A stretch of 64,000 nt of DNA from Lachnospiraceae bacterium (GTDB lineage Bacteria > Bacillota > Clostridia > Lachnospirales > Lachnospiraceae), in contig JAAWAC010000010.1 in NCBI GenBank assembly GCA_022791975.1, positions 1-64,000 of the forward strand, in the 5' to 3' direction. Every line of letters begins with the position of its first letter. Within the stretch, counting starts at the first letter, position 1. Shown in pieces: positions 48,171 through 55,562 of this stretch. The notes below the pieces were generated by a model. It did not search any database. It was not told the origin of the DNA and saw only the letters and a list, made by a program, of their open reading frames with translations. Both the position numbers and the translations under genes were made by a program.

Positions 48171-48836
48171 CTATAAAATCTCCCTGATTAACACAAATGC
48201 TTCTGCAGCTCTCACTCCTATGGTTGACCCCCGATAACTTGCTAACGCTTCTACAGCTTCAATAGAGCGTGGATTGGGAAAGTTAGCTAATTGCGTTGTA
48301 AAATATCCTAACATTTCTTTTTTGCACTTCAGATAATCACTAATATCTTTATATACTGTAGGAATAAATGCATTTCCTGTATTTGGAATATTCCATTCTG
48401 TCTCTGACAATGTTTCATATGCATAAACCGCATGTATTTTATGTTCATATTTTGGTCGCACTGCTACCATAACAGCCTCGCTGACTATCTGATGATCTTT
48501 TTGCATATCTCCTTTGTGGGGAAGGTAGACCTCATCTGGCTGTACCTCCTCTACTACCTTCATAATACTGTTATTCAATTCATATCTTGGTACATTTTCT
48601 AACATAACTGCTGGATACTCCAGAAAATAAGTCTTTTTTATTCCAACATGACGATGAGCCTGTAGGGTCTCTTGTCTGAGCTTTTCTGTAATCTCTTTTG
48701 AAAATAGCGGTTCCTCTCCATGTGTTACAACACACACATACACATCATTCCCCTCCGCTATATTTCGCGCCATTGTTCCTCCCACCCCCAATACTTCATC
48801 ATCCGCATGAGGAGCAACAATTAAAATTTTTTTCAT
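48171..48836 (-). CDS. PIG-L family deacetylase
   Basis: A 221-residue zinc-dependent N-deacetylase with the signature VAPHADDEVLGVGGTMA (AHxDDE), the second zinc ligand region PHKGDMQKDHQIVSEAV, and a C-terminal helix. It would remove acetyl from an N-acetylated sugar. It overlaps the formyltransferase gene by 4 bp, which suggests that the freed amine is the formyl acceptor. Confidence 0.88.
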   Translation of the reverse strand: MKKILIVAPHADDEVLGVGGTMARNIAEGNDVYVCVVTHGEEPLFSKEITEKLRQETLQAHRHVGIKKTYFLEYPAVMLENVPRYELNNSIMKVVEEVQPDEVYLPHKGDMQKDHQIVSEAVMVAVRPKYEHKIHAVYAYETLSETEWNIPNTGNAFIPTVYKDISDYLKCKKEMLGYFTTQLANFPNPRSIEAVEALASYRGSTIGVRAAEAFVLIREIL

Positions 48837-49780
48837 AAAATCTCCTTTCCGGAGAAGCAGCCTATACTTTCTTCTGTGGTCCCTTTAAGCTTATGTCCAA
48901 CAATTAATTTCACCTGATCGATATTCTCATATTCTGTAACTCTTAATATTCCATTCTTGCAGACAATATCCATATAGTGTTCATCTATATATGCAATTTG
49001 CCCAGGAATTCCAATGTATTTTATATTTTCTACAGGTTTTGCTTTCCAAATTATTATTTTATGCTCTTTATCATAGAGAGCATAAGCCCCAGGAAACGGT
49101 CGTGATACAGCCCTCACTAAGCGATAAATATACTCTATCGGATCACACCAGTTTATCCAACCATCCTCCGGTGTTCTCTTCAATAGATACGTCGCCTCTT
49201 TTTCATTTTGTTTTCTTACCCTTAATGTTCCAGCATTGATTTGTTTTAAAACTCTTCTTGCCAATCTTTCAAGCGCTTCATTAATTTTTATTTCTACATC
49301 AGAAGCATAATCTGTATCTTCAATTATATATTCTTCCTGCCCAAGAATATCTCCCGAATCTATTCCTCCATCGATCATAAACATCGAGCATTTTGTCCGA
49401 TGTACTCCTAATAACATCTGCCAAACGTTTGCCGCCCTTCCACGCATTTTAGGGAGTGGTGTGGGATGGAATCCTACGACGCCAATTTTTGCGGCATCCA
49501 TAATTTCTTTCCCTACCAACTGGGAAAGGCCAATAACAAAGATGTAATCAGGTTCTATTTTTGTTATAATCTCTATATTTTCTTTTTCATTTATTTTCTT
49601 AAACTTTTGATATGGAATATGATACTTCTCGGCAATCATATGAATGGGCTGATACCCTGATACATTTTGTGAATACTCTTCATCCAATGAAAACACATAG
49701 GTGACAGGAAACCCTGTTGCAATCATGCTTTCTAACATTTTTTTGCTGGAGCTTACTGCCCCAATTAATATTGATTTCAT
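48833..49780 (-). CDS. methionyl-tRNA formyltransferase-like sugar N-formyltransferase
   Basis: A 315-residue enzyme of the formyl-THF transferase fold. The catalytic region reads VVGFHPTPLPKMRGRAANVW and, later, MIDGGIDSGDILGQEEY. His and Asp of the usual Asn-His-Asp triad are present, but the Asn position holds Gly. The C-terminal half (GWINWCDPIEYIYRLVRAVS) resembles FMT C-domains. In a polysaccharide locus it should formylate an amino sugar, not tRNA. Confidence 0.82.
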   Translation of the reverse strand: MKSILIGAVSSSKKMLESMIATGFPVTYVFSLDEEYSQNVSGYQPIHMIAEKYHIPYQKFKKINEKENIEIITKIEPDYIFVIGLSQLVGKEIMDAAKIGVVGFHPTPLPKMRGRAANVWQMLLGVHRTKCSMFMIDGGIDSGDILGQEEYIIEDTDYASDVEIKINEALERLARRVLKQINAGTLRVRKQNEKEATYLLKRTPEDGWINWCDPIEYIYRLVRAVSRPFPGAYALYDKEHKIIIWKAKPVENIKYIGIPGQIAYIDEHYMDIVCKNGILRVTEYENIDQVKLIVGHKLKGTTEESIGCFSGKEIL

Positions 49781-50412
49781 TCTATACGCTCCCCTTTAAA
49801 CATGCTATTTGTTGAATACCCTTTTTCATTTATTCCTTCTCTCTTTATTACTATTTTAATTGTCCAATAAATTATTTTTAAATCTAATCCAAATGAAATA
49901 TTTTCTACATACTCTAAATCATACTTGAATTTTACATCCCATCCAGCTCCATTCCTTACCTTGGACATGGCTAAGCCCGTCAACCCAGGTTTTACCTCAT
50001 GCCGTCTTTTCTGCCATTCATTGTATAAGGGCAAATATTGTACTAATAATGGCCTGGGCCCTACAACACTCATGTCACCTTTTAAAATATTCCAAAATTC
50101 CGGTAATTCATCAAGGCTGGTGCTTCTCAATATCTTTCCAAATCTACCCAAGCGTTTATCATCCGGAAGTAATTTTCCATTTTTGTCCTTCTCATCTGTC
50201 ATTGTTCGAAACTTATAAAGAATAAATATTTTTTCATCTTTCCCTGGTCGTTCCTGCTTAAATATTACAGGACTCCCCAGTTTTATTCGCACCATGATTG
50301 CTACAAATACAAATATAGGACTGCATATGGTTAAAACCATAAAAGAAATTACAATATCCAATAATCGTTTTATAATACTTTCATATATCCTTTTTCTTTG
50401 TTCCATTTCCAA
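49777..50412 (-). CDS. initiating sugar-1-phosphate transferase (PglC/WcaJ type)
   Basis: A 211-residue bacterial sugar transferase. The single N-terminal re-entrant hydrophobic segment (LLDIVISFMVLTICSPIFVF) is followed by VIFKQERPGKDEKIF, STSLDELPEFWNILKGDMS and GPRPLLVQYLPLY. It has the short monotopic form. It begins repeat-unit assembly by placing a sugar phosphate on undecaprenyl phosphate. It lies directly after the PglD-like acetyltransferase. Confidence 0.92.
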   Translation of the reverse strand: MEMEQRKRIYESIIKRLLDIVISFMVLTICSPIFVFVAIMVRIKLGSPVIFKQERPGKDEKIFILYKFRTMTDEKDKNGKLLPDDKRLGRFGKILRSTSLDELPEFWNILKGDMSVVGPRPLLVQYLPLYNEWQKRRHEVKPGLTGLAMSKVRNGAGWDVKFKYDLEYVENISFGLDLKIIYWTIKIVIKREGINEKGYSTNSMFKGERIE

Positions 50413-50461
50413 TCTTTCTACTTCCCCAAATTATTTTCACATATCTTCGGAAATCCTCTGC

Positions 50462-51100
50462 CTATGTATTCTCAATTCCTACTTTATGGTTTATTCTTTT
50501 TGCTGGCACTCCCACATAAGTACCACTCTTTTCAATATCTGCAACTACCGTTGCACCTGCTCCTATAACACAATCTTTACAGATACTTAGATTGTTTATA
50601 ATACAACTTCCCACTCCTACCCAGGTTCCCTCACCAATGGATACTGTTCCCGATATATGACATCCTGGAGCTACATGAACATAGTCTCCAATCCTGCAAT
50701 CATGATCAATAGTGCTTCCTGTATTCACAATAACTCCTTTTCCAATCACACTTCCCGAGTTTATTACAGCATTGGCCATTACAACTGTCCCTGCCCCCAG
50801 AAAAACTTCTTCTCCTATTACTGCATTTGGGTGTATCAATGTAGCAATTCTGCCTTCCTGTTCTATATCTCTTTGAATTTCACTTCTGATTCTACAATCT
50901 CCTATTGCTACAATAAAATCATGGTCTTTTTTCCATCTTCTATATTCTGCTATAGCTCCCAACATTTCATATCCAGATATACGCTTTGTCTGGTCATCAT
51001 CTAAAAAAGAAATTTGGGAATAACTATCCATTCTTTTTGCAATATCCGCTACAACCTTCCCGTGTCCGCTGGCTCCCACTATTATCAATCCCTTATTCAC
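50462..51100 (-). CDS. PglD/NeuD-type sugar O/N-acetyltransferase
   Basis: A 212-residue protein with an N-terminal Rossmann-like domain (GLIIVGASGHGKVVADIA) and C-terminal left-handed beta helix repeats (IGKGVIVNTGSTIDHDC, HVAPGCHISGTVSIGEG). The catalytic His is in the DHD motif. I start at GTG 51100 (GAGGG 9 bases upstream), since the frame continues 22 codons to 51166 without family similarity. It is the acetyltransferase of a UDP-diNAcBac-like pathway with the DegT gene upstream. Confidence 0.86.
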   Translation of the reverse strand: MNKGLIIVGASGHGKVVADIAKRMDSYSQISFLDDDQTKRISGYEMLGAIAEYRRWKKDHDFIVAIGDCRIRSEIQRDIEQEGRIATLIHPNAVIGEEVFLGAGTVVMANAVINSGSVIGKGVIVNTGSTIDHDCRIGDYVHVAPGCHISGTVSIGEGTWVGVGSCIINNLSICKDCVIGAGATVVADIEKSGTYVGVPAKRINHKVGIENT

Positions 51101-51208
51101 ATTTTCTGTCCCTCTTTTAATTACTAAATACTTTCTAATTAACTCCCTAGCCCTACAGACTGACACTACAACTTTTAAGACACAAAAAAATTTTTATCTG
51201 ACTATGAC

Positions 51209-52531
51209 TTATTTAAAACACCTACAAATAATTTCCATAACTCCTTCCTGCTCCTCGGCTGTCATCTTATTATCCGAAGGCAAACAAACCCCTCTTCGAA
51301 AAATATCTGCCCCCACATCCACTGCCTTCTCTTCCTTAATATAAGCATTACTCTTCGCCCGCCCATTTCCGTTCACCGTAACAAACCCGTGATTCCGATA
51401 AACCGGCTGCATATGCATGGGTTTCCAGATAGGCCTTCCTTCCGCATTCAAACTACTCAACACCTCTAAAATCTCATCCGGACAGGATTTTCCCTGTTCA
51501 CTCTTATAAAAGAAACGCTCTTCCGATCTCACACTCTCACACATGGCGTCCCTATCTATTAGCAAACAACTCAACCAAAAGTTCGGTTCACTACAGGATG
51601 CATCAAACGGATTCATTTTCACCGGAAGATCCTTTAGTCCCTCCCGATATCTTTCATAAATCTTCTTTTTCTGCTTTATATGCTCCGAAAGATAGCCGAA
51701 TTGTCCTCTAACAACACCGGCAATCACATTGCTCATGCGATAATTATAGCCCAGCTCCTCATGCTGGTACCACGGTGCTGCCTCCCGGCTCTGGGTACTC
51801 CATTTTCGTGCTTTATTGGCATCTTCTTTTGTGTGACACAGTAGCATTCCGCCGGAAGAGCCTGTAATAATCTTATTTCCGTTAAAGCTGATTATACTGT
51901 AATCGCCAAACGTCCCTGTTTGCTTTCCCCCATAGGTTGCACCCAGGGATTCGGCTGCATCCTCGATCAACAGCGCCTGATGAATGTCACATATTTTTCG
52001 AATCTCAGCAATCTTTCCTGGCGTTCCATAAAGGTGGGCCATCACCACCAACTTTACATCCGGATATAAAGAAAAAGCCCTCTCAAGGGCTTCTGGTGAC
52101 ATATTCCAGGTCTCGTATTCTGTGTCAATAAATACGGGCTCCCCACCCTCATAGACCACGGGATTCACCGTTGCATCAAAGGTCATATCCGAGCAAAACA
52201 CCCGCCGGCCATAGAGGCTGCCACCTCGCCCCAACCCATTCGGTGTGGACACTCCCGAGCTACTGCCATATAATCTCTCGGCCGCCAGCTTCACAGCCAG
52301 ATGGAGTGCCGCGGTTCCACTGCTAAGTGCCACCGCGTGTTGGGTGCCTATATATTCGCTGGCCATGCATTCCAGCTCATTGATATTTTCCCCTACAGTG
52401 CTCATCCAGTTTGTCTCATAAGCTTCCAACATATATTGCTTTTCTTCCCCATGCATGGTAGGGCTACTCAGCCATAGCCGTGTCTTAAATGGCTCAATTC
52501 CCTGAAATCTCGCATCTAACTTAGTATCCAT
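51209..52531 (-). CDS. DegT/DnrJ/EryC1 aminotransferase (PglE-like)
   Basis: A 440-residue PLP-dependent transaminase. Conserved pieces are HAVALSSGTAALHLAV, the LIEDAAESLGATY cofactor site and SFNGNKIITGSSGGM, where the Lys forms the Schiff base. With the PglD- and PglC-like genes it would make a UDP-2,4-diacetamido sugar. The required PglF-type 4,6-dehydratase is not obvious in this window. An internal segment near residues 85-105 is Ser/Gly-rich (SSSGVSTPNGLGRGG), probably an insertion. Confidence 0.9.
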   Translation of the reverse strand: MDTKLDARFQGIEPFKTRLWLSSPTMHGEEKQYMLEAYETNWMSTVGENINELECMASEYIGTQHAVALSSGTAALHLAVKLAAERLYGSSSGVSTPNGLGRGGSLYGRRVFCSDMTFDATVNPVVYEGGEPVFIDTEYETWNMSPEALERAFSLYPDVKLVVMAHLYGTPGKIAEIRKICDIHQALLIEDAAESLGATYGGKQTGTFGDYSIISFNGNKIITGSSGGMLLCHTKEDANKARKWSTQSREAAPWYQHEELGYNYRMSNVIAGVVRGQFGYLSEHIKQKKKIYERYREGLKDLPVKMNPFDASCSEPNFWLSCLLIDRDAMCESVRSEERFFYKSEQGKSCPDEILEVLSSLNAEGRPIWKPMHMQPVYRNHGFVTVNGNGRAKSNAYIKEEKAVDVGADIFRRGVCLPSDNKMTAEEQEGVMEIICRCFK

Positions 52532-52555
52532 AACATACCTCTCCTACCAATATCT

Positions 52556-53086
52556 TTACGGACAATCCCATGAATCTCCCTCCAAACAAATCCCCAACAA
52601 AACATCCCGTTCTCTCCCTAACAGCCACACCCGAATCACCACATACCGAAGCCGAATCCGCTTTTTCACCACACATCCCAGATACCTCTTAAGCGGCTTT
52701 CCACACGCCACAATATTTCCTTGTCCATCCACCTTTACCATGGAAAGCCGCACCGTATACTCTTTATCCCCATTCAGCAGCTCCTTTAAAAACGCTTCCT
52801 CTTCCGCAGAAACCGGATAAAACTCCTGCTCCTCTTTCCCTAAAATCCGGGTAAACTGAGGAACCAGCTTCAACTGTCGATAAAACTCTTCCGGATAAGC
52901 TGTGCTCACAAACACATATCCTGGAAATAATCGCTCTGTATGCCTTTTGCAGCTTCCCTGAATCCGCCAGACTGCCTCCCTTTTTAATAGGAAGCAATCC
53001 TCACAGATCTCCGGCGCAATCACCTTGCGAATAGTACGAATGGTCTCCTCCTCATCTCCCGTAATTGTCTGTATGGCATACCACAT
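52556..53086 (-). CDS. LoaP/NusG-type processive antiterminator (second copy)
   Basis: A 176-residue NusG paralogue. The NGN domain begins MWYAIQTITGDEEETI and contains RLFPGYVFVSTAYP, the conserved GYVFV strand. A short C-terminal KOW-like region follows (RYLGCVVKKRIRLRYVVIRV). LoaP proteins load on RNA polymerase in the leader of long polysaccharide or antibiotic operons and suppress termination. It begins 283 bp after the first antiterminator gene and is 24 bp upstream of the DegT gene. Confidence 0.85.
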   Translation of the reverse strand: MWYAIQTITGDEEETIRTIRKVIAPEICEDCFLLKREAVWRIQGSCKRHTERLFPGYVFVSTAYPEEFYRQLKLVPQFTRILGKEEQEFYPVSAEEEAFLKELLNGDKEYTVRLSMVKVDGQGNIVACGKPLKRYLGCVVKKRIRLRYVVIRVWLLGRERDVLLGICLEGDSWDCP

Positions 53087-53369
53087 CTCTCACATATCCC
53101 TCCAGGCTTCCACTTTACCCATAAAATGTTTCCGCAAAAAAATATCTACTATAAAACTCCTCTATAAAATCTTCTTGTGAAAAGGGTATGCTTCGCCACT
53201 TTGCAACTACTATAAGTTGCAAATTCCATCCACTCCATATCCTGTACTTCCGCAACCTTCGCAGTCTAAAACTGTAAAGCCTGCCTGGTACTTGTCCCTA
53301 AATTCTTTGACCAGGTGTTTTCCAGAAAATCATTTCTTTTCTGGCCATTTACTAAAAAATCTATCCTCA
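53087..53369 (-). promoter_or_regulatory. hairpin-rich region between the two LoaP genes
   Basis: Three hairpins lie in series on the minus strand. CCAGAAAA/TTTTCTGG uses an 8-bp stem (53322-53344). CCTGGT/ACCAGG uses a 6-bp stem with a 20-base loop (53284-53315). TTTGCAACT/AGTTGCAAA has a perfect 9-bp stem (53200-53223). None has a classical U-run. Since LoaP recognises structured leader RNA, this is a candidate loading site for one of the two antiterminators. Confidence 0.45.
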
Positions 53370-53960
53370 TCAGCTCTTGGACACTATCTCAAGCCCCATC
53401 TGTAACTCCCGAAGCCCTTTCGGAAAATTCATTTCAATCCCTGTTCCCTTATCTCTGGCATTCTCTCTGTCCAGTTGGGTACAAGCAAAGTCTAATCTAT
53501 CCTCCGGCATCCGCACCCGAGCCACCCGTTTATGTCGATCAATCTTCCGGATCAGCTGCTCCTGCCCTTGCAAAGGCCCCTCTGTCACAAAGGTTCGTCC
53601 ATTCTGAATATATCCCCGGGACATACCAAAATGATGTCCTTCTCCGCAGAGCCTCCTCAAAAATAACTCCTCCCCCTGCTTCAGGGGAATTATTGCTCCA
53701 TGGCCAACAAGAATTTTATCCAGATAGGGAATCCTTCTCATCTCTTGAATCAGCTGTCCTGGATTTCCACTCTCCAAAAACACATATCCTGGAAACATCT
53801 TCTGTCTCTCCAAATGCCAGGCCCCCTCATACCGCCGCATACGGTCATAGGTAAACACAAAGGCATCCTGCAACACCTCTTTACTTACATGTTGCTGGCA
53901 GACCTGGAGAAATTTCTGTTCCTTTTCACTTGAACAATATATTGCATACCAGATGGTCAT
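53370..53960 (-). CDS. LoaP/NusG-type processive antiterminator (first gene of the locus)
   Basis: A 196-residue NusG paralogue with MTIWYAIYCSSEKEQKFLQV at the N-terminus and QKMFPGYVFLESGN as the NGN signature. The KOW-like C-terminal part lies near RVARVRMPEDRLDF. It is the first gene of the polysaccharide operon, downstream of the invertible segment, and would let polymerase cross the whole 19-kb operon. Two such genes in one locus is unusual. Confidence 0.86.
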   Translation of the reverse strand: MTIWYAIYCSSEKEQKFLQVCQQHVSKEVLQDAFVFTYDRMRRYEGAWHLERQKMFPGYVFLESGNPGQLIQEMRRIPYLDKILVGHGAIIPLKQGEELFLRRLCGEGHHFGMSRGYIQNGRTFVTEGPLQGQEQLIRKIDRHKRVARVRMPEDRLDFACTQLDRENARDKGTGIEMNFPKGLRELQMGLEIVSKS

Positions 53961-54001
53961 GGCCCCCTTTTATCTGGGAAAACAAAATGTCTTCTGTAAG
54001 T

Positions 54002-54023
54002 ATTTTCGTAGAGTAATCTACTC
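54002..54023. repeat. inverted repeat, left copy (recombinase half of a switch)
   Basis: 22 bp identical, in inverted orientation, to 54242-54263. Each copy contains the dyad AGAGTA-N3-TACTC, consistent with a recombinase binding core. Confidence 0.8.
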
Positions 54024-54171
54024 CAAGAAAGTTCTGTCTAAAATACACAAACAAATAAAATAATTTTTATATTTCTCATAAAATTATCAGATTTTATTAC
54101 TCCATAGATGTTTACAATTTTCATTGACTAGCAATTTTTTAATAAAAAAAGAAGGGAAATTAAGATTCATA

Positions 54172-54200
54172 TTGAAAATATCGAAAAATCTGGTTATAAT
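54172..54200 (+). promoter_or_regulatory. near-consensus sigma-A promoter inside the inverted repeats
   Basis: TTGAAA (54172-54177), spacer exactly 17 bp, TATAAT (54195-54200). It points to the plus strand, away from the polysaccharide operon, which is on the minus strand. No comparably good promoter faces the operon from within the region in this orientation. Confidence 0.8.
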
Positions 54201-54241
54201 AGTACCTGTTGAACTAAGAACATGAATGTAAGATTTACCAA

Positions 54242-54263
54242 GAGTAGATTACTCTACGAAAAT
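54242..54263. repeat. inverted repeat, right copy (recombinase half of a switch)
   Basis: 22 bp, the perfect reverse complement of 54002-54023. Sequence identity stops abruptly on both sides, so this is a discrete site and not a large duplication. Confidence 0.8.
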
Positions 54264-54337
54264 TGTGTATGAAACCTCTACTCCACTGGCAAGAGTACGC
54301 GCACCAGGGGCAGAGGATATAGTCTTCCCACGAATCC

Positions 54338-54380
54338 AAGCGGTCAGACGCCTTCTCACGTCTGACCGCTTCTCTTTTCT
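54338..54380 (+). terminator. terminator of the OFF-orientation transcript
   Basis: A perfect 13-bp stem (54338-54350 with 54359-54371) is followed by CTCTTTTCT. No plus-strand gene precedes it. It would stop RNA from the promoter at 54172-54200 after roughly 170 nt. Confidence 0.75.
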
Positions 54381-54426
54381 GTCTCAAGCAATTCTCTCAA
54401 TACCATATCCATCCGAACTTTTGATT

Positions 54427-55095
54427 TCAGTTATGAGAACTGGATTTCCATAAGCTTATGCCAAATCCCTTCCTCCCAATAAAATAAAATCCATTGGATC
54501 GATTGCCATTCATTGTAGTAAAAATCAAATGCTCATACTTCAAGGTAGCAAACTCCGAGAGTAGCTCTAAAATCCACGCCTCCTCATGATGACGGCAGAT
54601 GGCTCCCTCTGGCAGTTCAAAGATCCCATAGGTCCCATATTGAGAAGCAAATTCAGCATACCGTTTCTTATTCCTCTCGTCCTCATTTAAAAGAAAATCA
54701 TTCACATATAAAATACCACCAGGTTTTAACACCCGTTTAATTTCCCTGAGAAGGGCTTTCTGGGAAGTATTCTCCCGGATACAGGTTAAAACCGCAAATA
54801 ACACAACAGCGTCCACACTCTCATCTGGAAAATCAATTTTTTCCGATTCCTGTACCCTTAAATCCAGATAAGGGGATTGTGCCCGGCCCCGCTCGATCAT
54901 TCCCTCAGAAAAATCTATTCCCACTAAATGACAGAATCCAAGCTCATGCAGCTCGCACAGCGTGCGGCCGTAGCCACATCCGACATCAAGAATTGTGGCG
55001 TTTTTCCCCACATATTTCTCGAATTCTGCCATCTGAAAAGGAGTGGTAAATTCCTTGGTTGCTGATACCTGATTCCAATATTCCCTCTGTTCCAT
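54427..55095 (-). CDS. class I SAM-dependent methyltransferase
   Basis: A methyltransferase of the UbiE/COG2226 type, about 222 residues. Motif I is ATILDVGCGYGRTLCEL (near residue 36), then GIDFSEGMIERGRAQ, VDAVVLFAVLTCI and LKPGGILYVNDFLL. The substrate is unknown. The start is not certain: ATG 55095 and GTG 55101 are both possible and neither has a good ribosome binding site. It is a separate unit from the polysaccharide locus. Confidence 0.82.
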   Translation of the reverse strand: MEQREYWNQVSATKEFTTPFQMAEFEKYVGKNATILDVGCGYGRTLCELHELGFCHLVGIDFSEGMIERGRAQSPYLDLRVQESEKIDFPDESVDAVVLFAVLTCIRENTSQKALLREIKRVLKPGGILYVNDFLLNEDERNKKRYAEFASQYGTYGIFELPEGAICRHHEEAWILELLSEFATLKYEHLIFTTMNGNRSNGFYFIGRKGFGISLWKSSSHN

Positions 55096-55179
55096 TGACA
55101 CCCATTCGTTTCGTCTTGAAGGAAACAGCCCTGCACGGCAAGCTTAAAATGAAAAAGTGATTTTGGGGAGGATATCAAA

Positions 55180-55424
55180 GTGGAAGAAATCCGGTATATG
55201 CAGATGCGCAATAAAGAATTCTGATTCAGCGTAGATAAGCATTTGCCCGAGGCAAAATATGCACATAAGGTTCGTGACAGACAAGGTTATGGGCGAAAGC
55301 TCATGGAATATGGGGAAAAGGATATGAAATCCCAGGGATATGGCATACCCCTGACCTCCACACAGGTAGAGGAGAAGGCACAGCATTTTACAGGAAATTG
55401 GGCTACAGAGATTTTGCTAAATAA
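55180..55424 (+). pseudogene. decayed GNAT N-acetyltransferase
   Basis: The plus strand reads VEEIRYMQMRNKEF, then a TGA stop where TGG (Trp) is expected, then FSVDKHL and KVRDRQGY. At that point the frame jumps directly to GYGRKLMEYGEKDMKSQGYG, missing about 40 residues of the usual core. A frameshift follows in the EEKAQHF region, after which the end YRKLGYRDFAK is in another frame. The three lesions (stop, deletion, frameshift) together make a dead gene. A ribosome binding site (GGGGAGG) still precedes GTG 55180. Confidence 0.75.
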
Positions 55425-55478
55425 AAAGAATGGGCAAAGGCTATACCCTTTCACCCACTCTTTTTTATATCTGGTCTG
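55420..55478. terminator. terminator at the end of the kdgK-eda operon
   Basis: On the minus strand an AGAGTGGG..AAAGG stem pairs with CCTTT..CCCATTCT and a U-run follows. On the plus strand the same hairpin could end the relic. It lies about 85 bp after the kinase stop. Confidence 0.6.
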
Positions 55479-55562
55479 GCATTCCGCTATTTTGCGTACA
55501 CGCCAGCTCTTTGTATTTCCTCTGCGCTCTTTTGCCTGCGCATCTCCAGATTATGCTTCCTC

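Larger units (their letters stand above)
53961..54426. promoter_or_regulatory. putative invertible promoter region (phase-variation switch)
   Basis: This region holds two 22-bp inverted repeats, a 218-bp interior with an outward promoter, a hairpin (CCTCT..AGAGG, with inner CTGG/CCAG, 54275-54316) and a terminator. Apart from these, no reading frame is supported. It separates the antiterminator gene from a methyltransferase gene that is convergent with the OFF transcript. Confidence 0.6.

Noticed and set aside
53315-53854. 179-codon plus-strand frame over the first LoaP gene
   Set aside because: Antisense to a gene with clear NGN-domain motifs; Ser/Pro-rich shadow.
54265-54453. 62-codon plus-strand frame just outside the right inverted repeat
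   Set aside because: It crosses the strong terminator hairpin at 54338-54380, has no clear ribosome binding site and resembles no protein.
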